A stretch of 35,606 nucleotides of DNA from Verrucomicrobiota bacterium (GTDB lineage: Bacteria; Verrucomicrobiota; Verrucomicrobiia; Opitutales; Opitutaceae), in the NCBI GenBank assembly GCA_030601755.1, contig JAUWBF010000034.1, forward strand, positions 1 through 35,606. Reading direction: 5' to 3'. This document shows, piece after piece, positions 31,769 to 35,606 of the stretch. Each line of letters opens with the position of its first letter. The stretch's first letter is position 1. The notes beneath the pieces were generated by a model that saw nothing but the letters and a program-made list of their open reading frames with translations, was not told the DNA's origin and ran no database searches. The translations under genes and the position numbers were made by a program.

Positions 31769-31799
31769 AAAAAAAGGCCCCCCGATCGCGGGAGGCCTT
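31769..31799 (-). terminator. Intrinsic terminator of the FKBP gene
   Basis: The minus strand forms a stem with AGGCC and GGCCT outer strands and a GC-rich inner part (CCC with GGG), followed by a run of seven T. It lies about 28 bp after the stop of the FKBP gene. Confidence 0.85.
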
Positions 31800-31826
31800 G
31801 GAAAAACGATGGTCGCGGGAAACCGA

Positions 31827-32579
31827 TTACTCGGCCTCGGCGGCCGGGTTGATGTCGAGCAGCTCGACGTCGAACACGAGGGTCGCGTTGGCGGGGATGA
31901 CGGGCGGGGAGCCGCGCTCGCCGTAGCCGAGGGCGGAAGGCACGTAGAGCTTGATCTTGCCCCCCTTCTTCACGTGCTGCAGGCCCTCGGTCCAGCCAGG
32001 GATCACCTGGTTGAGCGGGAACTCGGCGGGCTCGCCGCGATCGACGGAGCTGTCGAACTTGGTGCCGTCGACGAGGGTGCCGGTATAGTGGACCTTGACG
32101 GTGTCGGTGGCCTTGGGTTTGTCGCCCACGCCTTCCTGGACGATCTCGTAGTAAAGGGTGGCCTTCTCGCCCTCGTGGTTGGTCGCCTCGACGGACTGCA
32201 CGCCCTCCTTGGCCTTGATGTCGGCGAAGAACGCCTCGGCCTCGGCCTTGCTCTTGGCGGCGGCCTTGGTCTGGTAGGCCTGCTGCTTGGCGGTGAGGAA
32301 GGCCTGGATCTGCGGCCCGATCTGCTGGAGCGGATACGGCACGGCCTCGCCGGCCAGCGCCTGGTTGAAACCCTTGAGGAGCGCGGCCTTTTGCTCGGCG
32401 GTGAACTCCATCTCGTTGGCGCCGACCTGCGAGCCCACATACCAGCCAAAGGTCTCCAGGACCTGGGCCTCGGTGAAGGTGGTGACGGCGGCCTCGGCGG
32501 GCGCGTTGTCCTGGGCGAACGAGAGCGCGGTCGAGCCGAGCAGGCACAGGGAGAGTTTGATGGCGGGGGCGAGTTTCAT
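31827..32579 (-). CDS. Exported FKBP-type peptidyl-prolyl cis-trans isomerase (FkpA/Mip-like)
   Basis: This 250-residue protein starts at ATG 32579 with a signal peptide (MKLAPAIKLSLCLLGSTALSFA). A helical dimerisation domain (about residues 35-130) follows, with TFGWYVGSQVGANEMEFTAE and a long Ala/Lys-rich helix. The C-terminal FKBP domain has VKVHYTGTLVDGTKFDSS, IPGWTEGLQHVKKGGKIKLY and LGYGERGSPPVIPANATLVF, including the conserved aromatic residues of the catalytic pocket. It should assist folding of proteins in the periplasm. It is divergent from the gene at 32733. Confidence 0.93.
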   Translation of the reverse strand: MKLAPAIKLSLCLLGSTALSFAQDNAPAEAAVTTFTEAQVLETFGWYVGSQVGANEMEFTAEQKAALLKGFNQALAGEAVPYPLQQIGPQIQAFLTAKQQAYQTKAAAKSKAEAEAFFADIKAKEGVQSVEATNHEGEKATLYYEIVQEGVGDKPKATDTVKVHYTGTLVDGTKFDSSVDRGEPAEFPLNQVIPGWTEGLQHVKKGGKIKLYVPSALGYGERGSPPVIPANATLVFDVELLDINPAAEAE

Positions 32580-32680
32580 ATGGTGGTGAATGATAGAAGA
32601 ACGCGGGACGGGGATTTTGTGCCGCGAAATTCCGACGCTGCGCCCCGCCGAGGATGGTGGCAAACACTTTGCGGCCGGGC

Positions 32681-32709
32681 TTGAGCATTCGGAAAACGTG
32701 CCGTTTATT
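32681..32709 (+). promoter_or_regulatory. Putative sigma70-type promoter for the LOG-domain gene
   Basis: TTGAGC (32681-32686) and TTTATT (32704-32709) are separated by 17 bp. Each matches four of six consensus positions. Transcription would begin about 17 nt before the ATG at 32733. Confidence 0.4.
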
Positions 32710-32732
32710 CACCAATCCCCACCGGCAACTTC

Positions 32733-34643
32733 ATGACCCCCGACAACTTCTGGACCAGTCTCGACGGCCGCATCCTGGCCGTTTCCCCCGTCTCCGAGCA
32801 GCGCCTCAAGCTCACCCTCGCCTTCACCCCGCGGCACCCCGCCGAGGAGGCCTTCATGCAGGCGCACGCGGAGCGGCTCAGCTTCACCGAGCGCAGCACG
32901 CTCGCGCGCATCGGCATCGAGATGATCCCCTCGGGCAAGCCCGTCTTCATCAAGCACTGCGTGCTGCTCGAGGCCGAGGCCTTCCTCTACGACGAGAGTT
33001 TTCCGCACGCCGCCTACTGGCGCGATCTGCTGGTGCCCGGGACCCCGGTCGGTCGCCTCTTCCACGCCCCAGCATCCGCCAAGCTCGACGCCACCGCCAT
33101 CTGGGAGGCCGTGCGCGCCAACCGCCTCAAGCTCCCCGACACCATCAGCATCGACCGCCACGGCCGCGTGTTTCTCACGCCCCACCCCGTGCACTACACG
33201 CTCAACCCGGCGCTCACCCGCGACAGCTTCGAGCGCCTCGTCTCCGGCGAGGCCGGCCGCTCCTACCTCGACAAGGTCCAGGTGCGCCACCACGCCGCGC
33301 CGCTGGCCATCGCGCCGCGCGCCGGCGTGCTCACGAGCTGCTCCATGTATTTGAAGGAGCACTACGTCGTGCTCAACCAGGGCGAGGGCAACTTCGGCAT
33401 CCATACCAGCGCCGTGCTGCTCGACCCGGTGAAGACCAACGGCACCAACATCATGCTCGAGATCTACAACCACGGCGACCAGCCCGTGGTGAACCCGATG
33501 GTCTCGGTCGACATTTTCCGCGCCCCCGGGCACTCCGGCGAGCGCTTCAACCAGCAGGCCCGCCACCGCGACAAGCTCACCCGCACCGCCGCCGCCCTCT
33601 ACAAGGGCCTCGACGAACTCGAGCCGGTGACCGCCCACGCCCGCCCGCGCACCACCATCTCCGTGCGCGGGCAGGACGCGTCGATGCCCAACCACAGCCT
33701 GCTGCTCAACGCCGACGAGTTCGACCAGCTCCGCTCCGGCAAGCGTCGGCTGCCCGCCCGCGCCGGCTGCCCCACCGTCGTGCAGGCCCTCGCCTCCGCG
33801 CCCGCCGGCGCCGACACGCTCGTCGTCGATTTTTTCCCCAACCTCATGGAGCAAATCGAGCTGCTCACCCGCCTGCCCAAGCTCAAGCTCCGTCGCCTTA
33901 TCTTTCGCCAGGCCTCGCGCACCCACGGCTTCTTTTTGTCGAGCAACGCCCACGCGCGCCTCGACACCTTCGACGCGCTCGGGCTCGAGGTCTATTGGTT
34001 CAACCCGCAGATGGGCGACCTCTACCTGCACACCTACAAGAAGGGCCACGGTTTCTTCATCCGCCAGGAGATGGCCCGCCGCTTTCAGGAGTGCACCATC
34101 TTCGCCTTCTACGGCAGCAACGCCGGCCTCGACGCCGCGCAGACCGAGCGCATCTCCGAGCTCATCACGCGGCTCTCGGCCTTCATCGGCCCCAACGTCG
34201 GCGTGCTCACCGGCGGCGGCGCGGGCGTCATGCGCCTGGCCACCGAGCAGGCCCGTGAACACGGCGCGCTCACCGGCGCGTGTTTCCTTGAGCTCGAGGC
34301 CCAGCCGCCCGAGTTCGGCGTGGATTTCTTCAACACCTTCCAGGAGACCTCGCGCCACTTCCGCCAAAAATGGTTCGAGGCGGCCGACTTTTGCATCTTC
34401 AACGTCGGCGGCGTCGGCACCCTCGAGGAGATCGGCATCGAGCTGTGTAACCTCAAGCTCGGCATCCGCCCGCGCGTGCCCTACACCTTCTTTGACGCCG
34501 CCTACTTCGACGACCTGCGCCGCCAGATCGAGCGCATGATCGCCGACAAACGCGCCCCCGCCTGGATGGCCGACTACATCCTCTTCTCCGACAAGCCCGA
34601 GGACGTCGTCGCCTTCTACCGCAAGACATTGAAGGTGCTCTGA
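32733..34643 (+). CDS. Large protein with C-terminal LOG/Rossmann nucleotide-binding domain
   Basis: This 636-residue protein has two parts. Residues 1 to about 450 match no family I recognise. They contain many conserved-looking aromatic and histidine motifs, for example SIDRHGRVFLTPHPVHYTLN, HHAAPLAIAPRAGVLTSCSM and FRQASRTHGFFLSSNAHARL. From about 455, FYGSNAGLDAAQTERISELI, the phosphate loop GGGAGVM (near 494) and VGGVGTLEEIGIE (from 558) define a lysine-decarboxylase-like/LOG Rossmann fold. The usual PGGxGTxxE is present as VGGVGTLEE. LOG enzymes hydrolyse nucleoside monophosphates; here a nucleotide-sensing role is equally possible. It precedes purD by 49 bp in the same direction. No signal peptide is present. 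Confidence 0.7.
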   Translation: MTPDNFWTSLDGRILAVSPVSEQRLKLTLAFTPRHPAEEAFMQAHAERLSFTERSTLARIGIEMIPSGKPVFIKHCVLLEAEAFLYDESFPHAAYWRDLLVPGTPVGRLFHAPASAKLDATAIWEAVRANRLKLPDTISIDRHGRVFLTPHPVHYTLNPALTRDSFERLVSGEAGRSYLDKVQVRHHAAPLAIAPRAGVLTSCSMYLKEHYVVLNQGEGNFGIHTSAVLLDPVKTNGTNIMLEIYNHGDQPVVNPMVSVDIFRAPGHSGERFNQQARHRDKLTRTAAALYKGLDELEPVTAHARPRTTISVRGQDASMPNHSLLLNADEFDQLRSGKRRLPARAGCPTVVQALASAPAGADTLVVDFFPNLMEQIELLTRLPKLKLRRLIFRQASRTHGFFLSSNAHARLDTFDALGLEVYWFNPQMGDLYLHTYKKGHGFFIRQEMARRFQECTIFAFYGSNAGLDAAQTERISELITRLSAFIGPNVGVLTGGGAGVMRLATEQAREHGALTGACFLELEAQPPEFGVDFFNTFQETSRHFRQKWFEAADFCIFNVGGVGTLEEIGIELCNLKLGIRPRVPYTFFDAAYFDDLRRQIERMIADKRAPAWMADYILFSDKPEDVVAFYRKTLKVL

Positions 34644-34692
34644 AAAAACGGCTCGTTCTCCGCCCTCCGGTCGTTCTCCCTGTGGGGCAGAC

Positions 34693-35606
34693 ATGTCCAC
34701 TTCCTCGAACGACCTCCCGAAAAACGTCCTCATCGTCGGCGGCGGCGGCCGCGAGCATGCCCTCGTCAAGGCCTGCGCCGCCTCCCCCGCCGCCCCGCGC
34801 CTGATCTGCGCGCCGGGCAACGCCGGCATCGCCGCCGACGCCACGTGCTTCCCCGTCGCGGCCGATGACATCAAGGGTCTCGTCGCCCTCGCCCAGTCCG
34901 AAAAAATCGACTTCGTCATCGTCGGCCCCGAGGTGCCCCTTTCGCTCGGTCTGGTCGACGCCCTCGCCGCCGTCGGCATCCCCGCCTACGGCCCCAAGGC
35001 CGACGGCGCCCGCCTCGAGGCATCGAAGATCTTCACCAAGCAGATCCTTTTCAAATACGGCATCCCCACCGCCGCCGCCGGCATTTTTACCGAGATCGAC
35101 CCGGCCCTCGCCTACATCCGCGAGCGCGGCGCGCCCATCGTCATCAAGGCCGACGGCCTCGCCGCTGGCAAAGGCGTGATCGTCGCCACCACCCTCGCCG
35201 AGGCCGAGGCCGCGGTGCGCGACATGCTCGCCGGCAACAAATTCGGCTCCGCCGGCAGCCAGATCCTCGTCGAGGACTGCCTCGGCGGCGAGGAGACCTC
35301 CATCCTCGTGGTCGTCTCCGGGCGCGATTACCTGATCCTGCCCGTCTCGCAGGACCACAAGCGTATCGGCGAAGGGGATACGGGCCCCAACACCGGCGGC
35401 ATGGGCACCTACTCGCCCGCCGAGGTCGTCACGCCCGAGTTGCTCGCCCGCATCGAGCGCGAGATCGTCGCGCCGTCCGTCAACGCCATCGCCGACGAGG
35501 GCATCGACTTCCGCGGCACGCTCTTCATCGGCATCATGCTCACGCCCGACGGCCCGAGCGTGCTCGAATACAACACCCGCTTCGGCGACCCCGAGACCCA
35601 GGTCGT
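34693..35606 (+). CDS. purD: Phosphoribosylamine-glycine ligase PurD, 3'-truncated by window edge
   Basis: The frame is open from ATG 34693 to the end of the window (304 codons; the full protein is about 425 residues). It starts with a short leader and then NVLIVGGGGREHALVKAC and APGNAGIAADATCFPV, the PurD N-domain. The ATP-grasp domain follows: KADGLAAGKGVIVATTLAEA, VEDCLGGEETSILVVVSG, GPNTGGMGTYSPAEVV and EYNTRFGDPETQVV. It ligates glycine to phosphoribosylamine in purine synthesis. The ATG at 34693 is chosen as the only close start before the glycine-rich loop. The position 49 bp after the LOG-domain gene suggests co-transcription. Confidence 0.95.
   Translation, partial: MSTSSNDLPKNVLIVGGGGREHALVKACAASPAAPRLICAPGNAGIAADATCFPVAADDIKGLVALAQSEKIDFVIVGPEVPLSLGLVDALAAVGIPAYGPKADGARLEASKIFTKQILFKYGIPTAAAGIFTEIDPALAYIRERGAPIVIKADGLAAGKGVIVATTLAEAEAAVRDMLAGNKFGSAGSQILVEDCLGGEETSILVVVSGRDYLILPVSQDHKRIGEGDTGPNTGGMGTYSPAEVVTPELLARIEREIVAPSVNAIADEGIDFRGTLFIGIMLTPDGPSVLEYNTRFGDPETQV

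Noticed and set aside
32709-34979. A 756-codon minus-strand open frame
   Set aside because: It is antisense to the LOG-domain and purD genes and gives a Val/Gly/Glu-biased translation with no recognisable domain.
1-35606. CRISPR arrays, rRNA genes, IS transposases or a prophage
   Set aside because: No regular direct-repeat array, rRNA sequence, transposase, integrase or phage structural gene was seen on either strand.

Overview
The window looks like chromosomal DNA of a GC-rich Gram-negative bacterium, most probably Verrucomicrobiota of the Opitutaceae type. Support for the Gram-negative call is an OprO/P-type porin, two periplasmic sulfate-binding proteins and a DUF192 lipoprotein. The lineage call is weaker. 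It rests on a GreA factor fused to a very long helical N-terminus, a GxxExxY gene inside inverted repeats, and intergenic inverted repeats built from phased hexamers. No marker gene is present, so the lineage is an inference.

Region 1 (1-595) is the 3' part of ruvC, reading into the window. Region 2 (596-18161) is one co-oriented minus-strand sulfur cluster of about 17.5 kb. In transcription order it holds an Rrf2-family regulator, a YezD/DUF2292 protein, an OprO/P-type porin, a sulfate-binding protein, a catalytically dead M14 paralogue, an intact M14 metallopeptidase-like hydrolase, CysT, CysW, CysA, an HPr-like protein, CysK, a tRNA-Cys-like element, a second sulfate-binding protein, a second CysT and CysW, a DUF3604/PHP-like protein, an FAD/NAD(P)-binding protein, a rhodanese and a second cysteine synthase. 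The logic is uptake of sulfate across both membranes (porin, two binding proteins, two permease pairs, one ATPase) and capture of sulfide as cysteine. Extra hydrolases and a sulfur carrier suggest organosulfur scavenging. The sulfate-reduction enzymes are not in the window.

Region 3 (18283-24336) holds small housekeeping and hypothetical genes: RlmJ, a YhcH-family protein, an exported LolA-like protein, a Nudix hydrolase, two proteins of unknown function, a DUF192 lipoprotein and an M24 aminopeptidase. It ends with a GxxExxY nuclease-like pseudogene inside 30-bp inverted repeats. Region 4 (24337-35606) holds an Fpg-type glycosylase without its zinc finger, an SGNH hydrolase, TlyA, the GreA fusion, a UGT-type and a GT4-type glycosyltransferase, an exported FKBP, a protein with a C-terminal LOG-like domain, and the 5' part of purD. 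Several intergenic gaps here hold large inverted repeats, including a REPIN-like doublet.

The most striking element is at 8559-8659 (minus). It keeps the acceptor stem, D-arm, GCA anticodon, U73 and CCA of tRNA-Cys. However, it has C at position 33, a six-pair anticodon stem, a broken T-arm and a long variable region. It lies between cysK and the second sulfate transporter, where a cysteine-status sensor that mimics tRNA-Cys would make sense.
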